Of a stretch of 64,000 nucleotides of DNA, positions 25,523-34,113 are shown piece after piece (the stretch's first letter is position 1; each line of letters begins with the position of its first letter). The position numbers and the translations under genes were made by a program. The DNA is from an uncultured Oscillospiraceae bacterium. Its GTDB lineage: Bacteria; Bacillota; Clostridia; Oscillospirales; Acutalibacteraceae. The notes under the pieces were generated by a model that ran no database searches, was not told where the DNA came from, and saw only the letters and a list, made by a program, of their open reading frames with translations. Location of the stretch: contig UQOE01000008.1 of the NCBI GenBank assembly GCA_900542575.1, positions 9,355 through 73,354 on the forward strand. The letters are read 5' to 3'.

Positions 25523-26599
25523 ATGAAACATTATTTTGTGGAGAATCCCGTCTCCGGCAAAAACAACCCCGTTGACATTGTCAATGAGCTGATCATTCCT
25601 GCTGCGGAGAAGAACGGGATCGACTACGAGATCTACCAGACCAAAGAACGGGGCGACGGGGAACGCTTCGTCCGGGAGAAATGCAAAGAGGCGAATGGCG
25701 CACCGGTCCGATTTTACTCGGTCGGCGGCGACGGCACACTCTATGAAGTGGTGAACGGCGCATTTGGATTCGACAACGCGGAGATCACCTGCGTCCCAAA
25801 GGGTTCGGGCAACGACTACATCCGGCTCTACGGCGGGAGAGAGGCTTTTCTCAACATTGAGAATCTGATTAACGGTTCTCCGGTCACGGTCGATGGCCTG
25901 ACCATTGATGACGGCAGCGGCTGGACGGAAGTTGCCATTAATCAGGCCTCCATGGGCTTTGACGCCGAGGCCTGCGCGTATCAGGGCGCCATGAAAAAAT
26001 TCCCGGGCGCCATCGGCCATGCCACGTATGCGCTGGCCGGCCTGTACTGCATGTTTACCAAAGTCTACAACACTTTTTCCTGCAAGGTGGACGGGAAGCC
26101 AATTCCGGGACCGTTCCTCTTTGCTGTCGGCTGCAACTCCAAATGGTATGGCAGCGGCATCAAAGTAGCACGGTTTGCAGACCCCACGGACGGCATGCTC
26201 GACTGTGTCCTGTTCCGCCGTACCATCTGGTGGCCGACTGTGTTTAAAATCGGTCTTTATGACTGGCAGATTGCGGGCACCCACTATAAACGTCCCTACT
26301 GTGAGTACATCCGCGGGAAAAAGATGGAGTTCCAGGCGGAGAAACCGGTTGAGATCAACGTCGACGGCGAATGCCGCAAGGTTACCCGGATGACCCTTGA
26401 GGTCGCCCCGGGCGCATTTCGCTTTGTCGTCCCGAAGGGAAGCGAGTTCTTCGAAAAGCAGGCCAATCATGATCTTGACACCGATATCGATCTCGGATTC
26501 TGGCACAAAGAACCCTATAAAACCATCGCCAACACCCTGAAACCTTTTGACTGGATTGTCAACAAGGGCATCATGGGATATGGCAGAAAACGCCATTAA
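25523..26599 (+). CDS. Diacylglycerol/lipid kinase family protein, copy 1
   Basis: A 358-residue cytoplasmic protein of the DAGK/LCB5/YegS family. ENPVSGKNN near the start and SVGGDGTLYEVVNG (GGDGT at 68-72) are the nucleotide-binding motifs, and the C terminus carries the beta-sandwich with VNVDGE-type segment INVDGECR. Such kinases phosphorylate diacylglycerol or related lipids. The start MKHYF is shared with the next gene. The ribosome site is weak. It may be co-transcribed with the AGPS-like operon through the stem-loop at 25453. Confidence 0.88.
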   Translation: MKHYFVENPVSGKNNPVDIVNELIIPAAEKNGIDYEIYQTKERGDGERFVREKCKEANGAPVRFYSVGGDGTLYEVVNGAFGFDNAEITCVPKGSGNDYIRLYGGREAFLNIENLINGSPVTVDGLTIDDGSGWTEVAINQASMGFDAEACAYQGAMKKFPGAIGHATYALAGLYCMFTKVYNTFSCKVDGKPIPGPFLFAVGCNSKWYGSGIKVARFADPTDGMLDCVLFRRTIWWPTVFKIGLYDWQIAGTHYKRPYCEYIRGKKMEFQAEKPVEINVDGECRKVTRMTLEVAPGAFRFVVPKGSEFFEKQANHDLDTDIDLGFWHKEPYKTIANTLKPFDWIVNKGIMGYGRKRH

Positions 26600-26617
26600 T
26601 TGGTTCCTTTCCATAAC

Positions 26618-26654
26618 GGCTGTCCCGCGGTTCCGGCGGGGCGGCCCTTTTTTT
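26618..26654 (+). terminator. Intrinsic terminator between the two lipid kinases
   Basis: GGCTGTCCCGC (26618-26628) pairs with GCGGGGCGGCC (26636-26646), allowing two G-T pairs, followed by eight pyrimidines, mostly T. Confidence 0.85.
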
Positions 26655-26707
26655 GTCGATTTGCCTATGCTACAATACGGTTAAAATGAACCGTTTTGGA
26701 GGACGAA

Positions 26708-27757
26708 ATGAAACACTATTTTCTCGCAAACCCGAAATCGGGGAAAAACCGGAAGGGCAATCTCCTGGAGGAGACGATTCGCCCGGCGGCCGAACGTGCG
26801 CAGATTGACTATGAAATCTATGAGACCACCGGCCCCGGCGATGCAACTCGATTTGTCCGGGAAACCTGCACCGCGGCAGACGGCGAACCGGTCCGGTTCT
26901 ACGCCGTCGGCGGAGACGGCACGCTCTATGAAGTGGTCAATGGCGCATATGGATTCCCGAACGCAGAGATCACGGTTATTCCCACCGGCTCCGGCAACGA
27001 CTACATCCGGATGTACGGGGGAGAGGAGCCGTTTCTCGACGTCGACCGGCTGATCGCGGGGGCGCCGATTGCAGTCGACGCGCTGAAAGTGACAGACCAG
27101 GACGGTCGGGAGGAGATCGCCATCAACCAGGCCTCCATGGGGTTCGACGCCGAGGCCTGCAGCAAGCAGGCGAGCATGAAGAGTCTTCCCGGAGTCATCG
27201 GACATATGACCTATGTATTCGGCGGCCTGTACTGCATGTTCACGAAAGTCTATCACCGGTTTCACGTCACGGTGGACGGCGCGGAGCAGAAGGGACCGTT
27301 CATTCAGTGCACGGTCTGGAACGGAAAATATTACGGCAGCGGCATCCTCGGCGGCACGTTTTCTGACCCGACCGACGGTATGCTGGAGGTTTCTGTCGTA
27401 CACCGCTATATGAGCTGGCCCCGCCTTTTCCCGTTTATGCTTCTGCACTGGCAGCAGAAATTTGATTTTTACAGGTATCCCTGGACCGACACCCTGCGGG
27501 GAAAGAAAGTCGTTATTGAGTCGCCGAAACCTGCGGCCGTCAACGTGGACGGGGAATGCCGCCCGGTAACCGCCTGCACGTTTGAAATTCTCCCGGAGGC
27601 TTTCCGCTTCGTCCTGCCCGAGGGGACAGAGCTTCCCCGTACCGACACTCGTATTGATCCGGCCTATGGACCGAATACGGCGCGCAAAAAATGGGCGAGG
27701 AGACTCTCACTGTTCGATCTGTTTGTCAATCGCCTTGGACACGGGGATTCGATTTGA
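26708..27757 (+). CDS. Diacylglycerol/lipid kinase family protein, copy 2
   Basis: A 349-residue paralogue of the preceding gene, sharing MKHYF, NPKSGKN, the GGDGT loop at 68-72, INQASMGFDAEAC and GLYCMFTKVY almost exactly. The start at 26708 has GGAGG. It has its own terminator-bounded unit, so the pair could be regulated apart. Tandem duplication is evident, and divergence in the second half suggests different lipid substrates. Confidence 0.88.
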   Translation: MKHYFLANPKSGKNRKGNLLEETIRPAAERAQIDYEIYETTGPGDATRFVRETCTAADGEPVRFYAVGGDGTLYEVVNGAYGFPNAEITVIPTGSGNDYIRMYGGEEPFLDVDRLIAGAPIAVDALKVTDQDGREEIAINQASMGFDAEACSKQASMKSLPGVIGHMTYVFGGLYCMFTKVYHRFHVTVDGAEQKGPFIQCTVWNGKYYGSGILGGTFSDPTDGMLEVSVVHRYMSWPRLFPFMLLHWQQKFDFYRYPWTDTLRGKKVVIESPKPAAVNVDGECRPVTACTFEILPEAFRFVLPEGTELPRTDTRIDPAYGPNTARKKWARRLSLFDLFVNRLGHGDSI

Positions 27758-27782
27758 CGGGCCTCCGTCAGGACGGTAAAAT
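27754..27782 (+). promoter_or_regulatory. Promoter of the zinc-ribbon gene
   Basis: TTGACG (27754-27759), a 17-base spacer and TAAAAT (27777-27782). The -35 box overlaps the stop codon of the second kinase. Confidence 0.65.
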
Positions 27783-27814
27783 ATGGGTATTGAGAGAACA
27801 GAGGTGGACTGACT

Positions 27815-28351
27815 ATGGCATATTGTTATCAGTGCGGTTCCCTGCTCGGGGCCCACGATAAATACTGCCCGAAATGCGGCTACAAGGTGGAGCGGAAGAC
27901 GCCGAGCCGGGAGGAGCGGGAAAAGATGCCCCTCCACGAGAAAATCCGGCTTTCCTGGAACGAAATGCTCGACACCACGGACCACACCTCGGAGCTTTCC
28001 ACGGAGGACATCGAGTTCGGCCGCAGCTTTGCCATGTTTTCTTATCTTGGACCGCTGTTTCTGGTCCCCCTGTTTGCAGCGCGGAGCTCGCGGTTTGCCC
28101 GGTTTCATATTGGGCAGGGAATCAACCTGCTGCTTGCACTGCTTCTCTACAGCCTGGTCATGGCACTTTTCTATGTTCTTCTGTCCTGGGTCCCCATGTT
28201 CGGCAATTTCTTTGTCGCGGTCTACGACATCATGGAGGCTCTCGGCATCCTCGCCAGCATAGCGCTGGCCATTCAGGGAATTGTGAATACCAATAACGGA
28301 AAGGCGAGGGAACTGCCGTTTATCGGAAAAATCCGAATATACCGTTATTGA
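27815..28351 (+). CDS. Zinc-ribbon membrane protein, DUF4870-like
   Basis: A 178-residue protein. The N terminus is a zinc ribbon (CYQCG and CPKCG), residues 35-65 are charged, and two or three hydrophobic segments follow (GINLLLALLLYSLVMALF and DIMEALGILASIALAI), as in DUF4870/TIC20-like small membrane proteins. The function is not known. It is followed within 35 bases by the pyrophosphatase. Confidence 0.75.
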   Translation: MAYCYQCGSLLGAHDKYCPKCGYKVERKTPSREEREKMPLHEKIRLSWNEMLDTTDHTSELSTEDIEFGRSFAMFSYLGPLFLVPLFAARSSRFARFHIGQGINLLLALLLYSLVMALFYVLLSWVPMFGNFFVAVYDIMEALGILASIALAIQGIVNTNNGKARELPFIGKIRIYRY

Positions 28352-28383
28352 CAGAAATCTTCTTAGGAGAAATGGGTGAAATT

Positions 28384-29997
28384 ATGGATCCTATCTACGT
28401 TACGGGACACCGCAACCCCGACACCGACTCCATTGTCTCCGCCATCGCCTACGCGGCGCTGCGGAACTCGCTCGGTGACCGGAACTATATCGCCGCACGG
28501 CTCGGCAACGTCAGCGATGAGACAAATGCCATCCTGAAAAAATTCAATGTGGAGCCGCCGATGTTGCTCTCCAACGTTCGAACTCAGGTCCGCGACCTGA
28601 ACTACGATACCCCGCCGGCCCTGCACCACTCCGTACCCGTCAGCCGTGCATGGGACACGCTGACCAACTCCGGCAGCATTACCGTTCTGCCGGTTATCGA
28701 CAGCGACGGAAAGCTCTACGGAATGCTGACTTCCGGAGACATTGCGAGCTATACCATGCGGGCAGTTTCCGACCCGTATATTAACAACGTCCCCATTTAC
28801 AACCTGCTGAGCGTCCTGGAAGGGGAAATCATCAACCAGATCCAGACGATTCCCGAGGAGCTCTCCGGCGAAGTGGTCATAGCCATGCCGCAGGCCAGAG
28901 AGAGTCTCGTGTTCTCCAGCCCGGACAGCATCGTCATCTGCGGCCAGCAGGAGGACATGATTCAGCATGCCATCGACATCGGCGTCAAGGCCGTCATTGT
29001 CTGCCAGGCCGACGTCGAGGAAGAGTATCGCATGCTGGAATCCAAGACGCTTATCATCACGACGCCGCTGGACGCCTACCGCGCCGCCCGCCTGATTCAC
29101 CTGGCAGTCCCCATTGACCGCCTGTGCACAAAGGAAAATCTGATCTATTTCAAGCTGACCGACTACATTGACGATGTCCGGGAAGTACTTCTGAAAAACC
29201 GTTTCCGCGCTTACCCCATTGTCGATGAAAATGAGCAGGTCGTCGGTACCCTTGGACGGTTCCATTTAATTAAACCCAAGCGGAAAAAGGTCTTTCTGGT
29301 GGACCACAACGAATCCTCACAGTCCGTGCCCGGGCTGAACCAGGCGGAGGTCGTCGGCATCATTGACCACCACCGTCTCGGAGATATCCAGACCAAGACT
29401 CCAATCAACTTTACCTGTGAGCCCCTTGGCAGCACGGCGACGATTATCGCCACCATGTACCAGCAGAAGGGACTTATGCCGTCCCGCCGCATCGCCGGTC
29501 TTCTCTGCTCCGCCATTATCTCGGATACCGTTATGTTCAAGTCTCCCACCTGTACCGAGACCGACAAAATTATCGCCGCCCGCATGGCGCGCATTGCGAA
29601 TGTCACACTGGAAGAAGTCGGCGACACCGTATTTTCCAGTGTCGCCTCCGACCGCCCCATCGAGGAGCAGATCTTTACCGACTTTAAGGAGTTCCTCATT
29701 GCCGGTCACAAGCTCGGCGTTGGGCAGGTCACCGCGCTGAGCTCCGATAAACTTGTCGCCCAGAAGGACACCATCCTGAAAGCCATGGAGGGCCGCAAAA
29801 AAGAGCGCGGCTACGACTATATTCTTATCATGCTCACAGATGTTCTGAAAGAGGGCACGGAACTCTTTTATATCGGCGACGATGAGACCATCTCCAATGC
29901 CTATGGGGTTGAGGCACATGATAATGAGTGCTTCCTGCCGCACGTCATGTCCCGCAAGAAGCAGATTATTCCGCGGCTCTCGGAGATGTGGGGCTAA
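28384..29997 (+). CDS. Manganese-dependent inorganic pyrophosphatase with CBS and DRTGG domains
   Basis: A 537-residue family II enzyme. The DHH part has HRNPDTDS at the start, VDHNE and IIDHHRLGD in the middle, and a DHHA2 C-terminal part. A regulatory insertion of about 225 residues (70-295) has two CBS halves flanking a DRTGG domain, the type inhibited by AMP and activated by ATP or diadenosine polyphosphates in Clostridium perfringens. It hydrolyses PPi in the cytoplasm. The start is uncertain between 28384 and 28372; the first fits the family. Confidence 0.92.
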   Translation: MDPIYVTGHRNPDTDSIVSAIAYAALRNSLGDRNYIAARLGNVSDETNAILKKFNVEPPMLLSNVRTQVRDLNYDTPPALHHSVPVSRAWDTLTNSGSITVLPVIDSDGKLYGMLTSGDIASYTMRAVSDPYINNVPIYNLLSVLEGEIINQIQTIPEELSGEVVIAMPQARESLVFSSPDSIVICGQQEDMIQHAIDIGVKAVIVCQADVEEEYRMLESKTLIITTPLDAYRAARLIHLAVPIDRLCTKENLIYFKLTDYIDDVREVLLKNRFRAYPIVDENEQVVGTLGRFHLIKPKRKKVFLVDHNESSQSVPGLNQAEVVGIIDHHRLGDIQTKTPINFTCEPLGSTATIIATMYQQKGLMPSRRIAGLLCSAIISDTVMFKSPTCTETDKIIAARMARIANVTLEEVGDTVFSSVASDRPIEEQIFTDFKEFLIAGHKLGVGQVTALSSDKLVAQKDTILKAMEGRKKERGYDYILIMLTDVLKEGTELFYIGDDETISNAYGVEAHDNECFLPHVMSRKKQIIPRLSEMWG

Positions 29998-30017
29998 TTT
30001 GTTCCATACTTGTCAGG

Positions 30018-30057
30018 AATTCACCATACAGTTGTACACTGTATGGTGAATTTTTTT
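30018..30057 (+). terminator. Intrinsic terminator after the pyrophosphatase
   Basis: A 15-base perfect stem (30018-30032 with 30038-30052), loop tgtac, followed by seven T in total. Confidence 0.92.
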
Positions 30058-30099
30058 GACACATGATTCAATGTGTTCAGATATCTGTAAAATTAAGAT

Positions 30100-30127
30100 T
30101 TGATTTTTACAAAACTCCTCTTACAAT
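30100..30127 (+). promoter_or_regulatory. Probable promoter of the first lipase gene
   Basis: TTGATT (30100-30105), a 16-base spacer and TACAAT (30122-30127). The leader is about 25 bases and holds AGGAGGT. Confidence 0.5.
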
Positions 30128-30160
30128 GGAAACATTTAACAGACAGGAGGTACGATAAAA

Positions 30161-31348
30161 ATGTCTGAATACTGCAACAATTATCCGGTCGTTCTTATCC
30201 ATGGACTTATGGGTTGGGGCGAAAATGATGCCATCAAAAAAGTCTTCGACTATTGGGGTACCGGGAAAGGAAGTCTGGTGAAGCACCTGGAGTCAGAGGG
30301 CTATGAAGTCCATTACCCGTCTCTTGGTCCTTTTGCGGGGTCATGGGATCGTGCATGCGAACTCTGGGCCTATCTCTTTGGCGGCACCGTAGATTACGGA
30401 AAAGTACACAGTGAAAAATGCCATCATCATCGCTATGGCCGGACCTATGAGCACGGTGCACTGGAAGATCTCGGAAAGACCGAGGCACACCGGAAGATGA
30501 ATATTTTAGGCCATTCCTTCGGCGGCCCGACGGTCAAGATGTTCACGGAGCTGATGACAAATGGTTCGCAGGAAGAGGTAGAGGGAACTGAGCCCGAGAC
30601 TCTGTCTCCGCTGTTCCAGGGCGGTCACGGGGAACTGATTCATACCGTGACCACGCTCACCGGTGTTAACAATGGTACGACGCTTGCCGATATGGTAGAA
30701 CCAAAGTTCGGACCCCTTGTTCGCGGTATCCTGATCGGTACAGAGCTACTTCAGAATACACCGATTGAAAAGCTTTTCGATTTCGGCAACCAGCAGTTTG
30801 GACTTGGAGAGTACCCCGAAAATATCCATGCAGTTGGCTTCAATCCATTGAAGAAGACCAAAGATGGCATAGACGCCTATGCAAATGGCCGTATGGATAA
30901 CATTGCTTATGAGATGACGGTTCAGTTCTGCCACGATATCAATGAAAAACAGGGCGTCAATCCGCATATCTACTATTTTGCTCAGCGAACAGACGGAACC
31001 AAAATGGGGAAGAACGGCAAACCGGTTCAGGCCCATATGGGCGGAATTTGCGCGGGACCGGGCCTGGCCATGTGCAAAGTCCTGCCCAAGGGAACAAGAG
31101 GATACACGGTAGATGAGTCCTGGTGGCCGAATGATGGCTATGTCAATGTCATCGGTCAGAGTGCTCCGCTGAATCAGCCGGCACTGGACGGAAAATTTGG
31201 AATGGATTTTCAGCCGGGTGTTTGGTATAACATGGAGACAGTCGCGGGCGACCACGTTTTCTGGAATGGCATGAGCGGCAAACGGAAAGATTACTTTGCT
31301 ATCTTTGACAAGATGCTGGAGACCTATCGCAGACTGCCGGATGCATAA
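30161..31348 (+). CDS. Family I.5 lipase homologue without signal peptide
   Basis: A 395-residue alpha/beta hydrolase. VVLIHGLMGWG is the oxyanion loop. The triad is visible: Ser119 in GHSFGG, Asp325 in PNDGYVN and His365 in GDHVFW. GGTVDYG, HSEKCHHH and RYGRTY match the zinc-site region of Geobacillus and staphylococcal lipases. Unlike its paralogue at 32011, it has no signal peptide and starts directly at the first strand; AGGAGGT before the ATG supports that start. It is therefore probably intracellular or exported by another route. Substrates are likely acylglycerols. Confidence 0.88.
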   Translation: MSEYCNNYPVVLIHGLMGWGENDAIKKVFDYWGTGKGSLVKHLESEGYEVHYPSLGPFAGSWDRACELWAYLFGGTVDYGKVHSEKCHHHRYGRTYEHGALEDLGKTEAHRKMNILGHSFGGPTVKMFTELMTNGSQEEVEGTEPETLSPLFQGGHGELIHTVTTLTGVNNGTTLADMVEPKFGPLVRGILIGTELLQNTPIEKLFDFGNQQFGLGEYPENIHAVGFNPLKKTKDGIDAYANGRMDNIAYEMTVQFCHDINEKQGVNPHIYYFAQRTDGTKMGKNGKPVQAHMGGICAGPGLAMCKVLPKGTRGYTVDESWWPNDGYVNVIGQSAPLNQPALDGKFGMDFQPGVWYNMETVAGDHVFWNGMSGKRKDYFAIFDKMLETYRRLPDA

Positions 31349-31406
31349 CAGGTCGCATTCAGATCATAATTCTCTGCTACGATCTCTCTTTGAGGTGAAA
31401 GAAATT

Positions 31407-31811
31407 ATGACACGGTTCACAAAAGAAAAGGATCCGATTCTTATCGCGCATCAGGGAGAATTGGATGCGGTCAAAATGTATACTACACTGGAAAAAATGG
31501 TTCGGGCGGACAATCCGGAACTGGCTGACGCTTTTCGCGATGCCGCCCGAGACGAGGGAAAGCATGCGGCAATCTGCAAGGCTATTACCGGCCGGACCGA
31601 CTTAAAAGCGAACCCCATGAACGCCATTGCCGTTTCTGCGCTCTATCGGTTTGTCAGCAGAAAGCTTGCGCTGAAACTGATTTCGGACGGTGAGCTCAAA
31701 GCGGCAAAAGACTATGCCCCTTATATTCTCGAGTATCCGACACTGATGCAGCCGCTGCAGGATGAAGTCAAGCACGGAACCATTATGAAATCCTGGAGCG
31801 CTCGCGTTTAA
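31407..31811 (+). CDS. Ferritin-like (rubrerythrin-type) diiron protein
   Basis: A 134-residue helical protein. Glu in HQGELDA, ARDEGKH and LQDEVKHG give the two ExxH helices expected for a four-helix diiron site. The rubredoxin domain of full rubrerythrin is missing. The ATG at 31407 has GAGGTG; an upstream extension into the lipase gene is rejected. Related proteins handle peroxide or iron in anaerobes. It sits between the two lipases without a shared function being clear. Confidence 0.75.
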   Translation: MTRFTKEKDPILIAHQGELDAVKMYTTLEKMVRADNPELADAFRDAARDEGKHAAICKAITGRTDLKANPMNAIAVSALYRFVSRKLALKLISDGELKAAKDYAPYILEYPTLMQPLQDEVKHGTIMKSWSARV

Positions 31812-31830
31812 CTTAAGCTGTAATAGCCAG

Positions 31831-31869
31831 ACAGCTCAGAGGAGTATATTCCTCTGAGCTGTTTTTTTT
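31831..31869 (+). terminator. Intrinsic terminator after the ferritin-like gene
   Basis: A 13-base perfect stem (31831-31843 with 31850-31862), loop gtatat, then eight T in total. Confidence 0.93.
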
Positions 31870-31933
31870 GAAAAGAAATTCACCACAATTATTCAGAAAT
31901 GCTCATTAATGTACACTTGAAAAAAATTGATGA

Positions 31934-31962
31934 TTTTTTGGTTAAACCAGTCTAAATATAAT
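31934..31962 (+). promoter_or_regulatory. Possible promoter and operator of the secreted lipase
   Basis: TATAAT (31957-31962) has only a run of T at the -35 position. Between the boxes lies the small dyad TGGTT-A-AACCA (about 31939-31949), which could bind a regulator; the neighbouring tetR is a candidate. Confidence 0.35.
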
Positions 31963-32010
31963 GGAAAAGGAAGAAAGGTTTCAGAAATTTTATCTGGAGG
32001 GGAATAGAAA

Positions 32011-33303
32011 ATGCAAACAAAGAAGACGAAACCATTTCGCAGGATTCTGTCTATCCTTTTGGCAGCTGTCATGGTGCTTACCTGCATGATGACGGCAGCC
32101 TATGCGAAGGGTACTGGCAAAAGATACTACAGTCATTACCCGGTTGTTCTGGTTCACGGCTTCATGGGCTGGGGCGAACAGGATGCGCAGGACAGCAGCA
32201 GACCTTATTGGGGATTCAATCTTGTGGATCATCTCAAATCCGAAGGGTATGAGGTCTATCACCCATCGCTGGGCCCGTTTGCCGGAGCATGGGACCGTGC
32301 CTGTGAACTCTGGGCCTACCTGTACGGCGGTACGGTCGACTACGGCAAAGTCCACAGTGAAAAATGCCACCATAAACGGTATGGCCGCACCTATTCCAAG
32401 GGCGCCATCGCCGATCTCGGCACGACAAAAGCTCATAAGAAGATTGAACTGCTCGGACACTCTTTCGGAGGCCCGACGGTCAAAGAGTTTGTGGAACTGC
32501 TCTCCAATGGCTCTGCAGAAGAGCGTGAAGGGACCGATCCGAGCGATCTTAGCCCACTTTTTAAAGGCGGACACGGGGACATTATTCATACCGTTACGAC
32601 GCTGGACGGCGTCAACAACGGCACGACGCTTGCAGATAATGTCTCTCCGGCTTTCCCGGCCATTGTTCGCGCTATGCTCCTTGTCACGATGATCATGAAG
32701 GATGAAAATCTGGAAACCCAGACGATGGATCTCGGCAACGAGCAGTTTGGTCTCGGCGACTACCCTGAGCTGGAGAAACAGATCACGCTTCATTCGCCTT
32801 TCGACACGGAGCAGGGAATTGAGGCCTACGCCAATGACACAATGGACAATATTGCGACGGAGATGACCATCGACTTCTGCCAGGAGGAAAACGAAAAGCA
32901 GGGCGTTAACCCGCATATCTATTATTTTGCACAGCGCGCCTGCGCAACGAAACAGGGCGAGGACGGCAAACCGGTTCCGCTGGACTTTATGAGTACCACC
33001 TGCCGAATCCCCGCGACGCTGATGTGCAGAGAACTGCCCACCGACCGGGTCAAGAGTATTCAGCTGGATGATTCCTGGTGGCCGAACGACGGATATGTCA
33101 ACGTCATCGGACAGAGTGCACCTCTAAACCAGCCCGCGAAAGATGGAACCTGGGATACTCAATTCCAGCCCGGGGTCTGGTATAATATGCCCATTCTCGC
33201 AGCGGACCATGTCTTCTGGATGGGAATGAGCGGCACCCAGAAAGATCTCTGGGCCATCTTTGACCAGATGCTGGACCAGTATCGCCAGCTTCCGGATGCC
33301 TGA
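32011..33303 (+). CDS. Secreted family I.5 lipase
   Basis: A 430-residue exported lipase. The signal peptide has a basic start (KKTKPFRR), a hydrophobic core (ILSILLAAVMVLTCMMTAA) and a likely cut after AYA near residue 33. The mature part matches the lipase at 30161 through its length: VVLVHGFMGWG, GGTVDYG, Ser in GHSFGGPT, Asp in PNDGYVN and His in ADHVFW. The zinc-site histidines are kept. The ATG has GGAGGGG. It should hydrolyse acylglycerols outside the cell. Confidence 0.92.
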   Translation: MQTKKTKPFRRILSILLAAVMVLTCMMTAAYAKGTGKRYYSHYPVVLVHGFMGWGEQDAQDSSRPYWGFNLVDHLKSEGYEVYHPSLGPFAGAWDRACELWAYLYGGTVDYGKVHSEKCHHKRYGRTYSKGAIADLGTTKAHKKIELLGHSFGGPTVKEFVELLSNGSAEEREGTDPSDLSPLFKGGHGDIIHTVTTLDGVNNGTTLADNVSPAFPAIVRAMLLVTMIMKDENLETQTMDLGNEQFGLGDYPELEKQITLHSPFDTEQGIEAYANDTMDNIATEMTIDFCQEENEKQGVNPHIYYFAQRACATKQGEDGKPVPLDFMSTTCRIPATLMCRELPTDRVKSIQLDDSWWPNDGYVNVIGQSAPLNQPAKDGTWDTQFQPGVWYNMPILAADHVFWMGMSGTQKDLWAIFDQMLDQYRQLPDA

Positions 33304-33311
33304 GACAGAAT

Positions 33312-33349
33312 AAAACGGCGGCCAGCCCGAGAGGGCAGGCCGCCGTTTT
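33312..33349. terminator. Bidirectional terminator between lipase and second tetR
   Basis: AAAACGGCGGCC (33312-33323) pairs perfectly with GGCCGCCGTTTT (33338-33349), with further inner pairing GCCC/GGGC. Confidence 0.9.
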
Positions 33350-33361
33350 CTCTGCCTGAAC

Positions 33362-33955
33362 TTATTTTTTTTCGATTCCCATTTCTATGTTCAGCAGAGC
33401 TTTGTGCATGGGTTCGTAGAGATAATGGTTCAGAAGCTGATTGAAATGGGCAAGTTCTTCCAGGGAATGGTTTTCGGAATAGTTCTTGTCGGCCGTGATA
33501 TAGCTTAAATAAAAAGAATTCAGGATAAGATAAAGATCTTCGTCGGGAAGACTGCTTTTTACCCGGTAATAAGAAAGGGTGCCTCTGGTCCGCCATTCTA
33601 CAAATTTTTTGACAAATGGAGGGTAGGACAGTCCCTTGTCCAACAGGAAAATTTTGTCCGGTTCGTCCAACAGGGACTGATAGATGGACTCCGTAATATC
33701 CCAATGGAGTTCGCCACCTTGAAAGAAATCTTTCTGCGGAATCTCAATGCTGTCCAGAACCTCATTAAGCAGCTCCTCTAGGACGGCGTAGGTGTCCTGG
33801 TAGTGGAGATAAAAAGTGGATCGGTTAATTTCAGAGGTTTTGCACAGTTCCGAGACTGTGATTTTATCCATCGGTTTGTGATGCAGTGCCTCGACATAGG
33901 CTTTTTTTATCTGCGCTTTGGTATATAAGGTTCTTCGGTCGGTTTTTCGGCTCAT
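33362..33955 (-). CDS. TetR-family regulator
   Basis: A 197-residue protein. The helix-turn-helix KITVSELCKTSEINRSTFYLHY is at about 30-51, and the rest is a C-terminal domain like that of TetR-like regulators of dihydroxyacetone kinase operons. The start at 33955 is chosen because AGGAG stands nine bases away; an ATG six bases earlier is too close. It converges on the lipase and diverges from the broken GH3 gene; its target is unknown. Confidence 0.85.
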   Translation of the reverse strand: MSRKTDRRTLYTKAQIKKAYVEALHHKPMDKITVSELCKTSEINRSTFYLHYQDTYAVLEELLNEVLDSIEIPQKDFFQGGELHWDITESIYQSLLDEPDKIFLLDKGLSYPPFVKKFVEWRTRGTLSYYRVKSSLPDEDLYLILNSFYLSYITADKNYSENHSLEELAHFNQLLNHYLYEPMHKALLNIEMGIEKK

Positions 33956-34113
33956 GACCATGATCTCCTGACTGAAATTCAAGGCGTTGTAAAGAATGTG
34001 ATGTGGACTGTACATCTGTTGATAACTTTTGGTTGTTTCCTCATTTCCATATTTTACAATGGCATTAGAAAGTTGTAAACATATGTAGTGAACTTTCTGC
34101 CAATTTGGAGGGA

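Noticed and set aside
25427..26614. Long minus-strand frames opposite the lipid kinases
   Set aside because: They are antisense shadows without ribosome sites or domains; both kinases on the plus strand have clear motifs.
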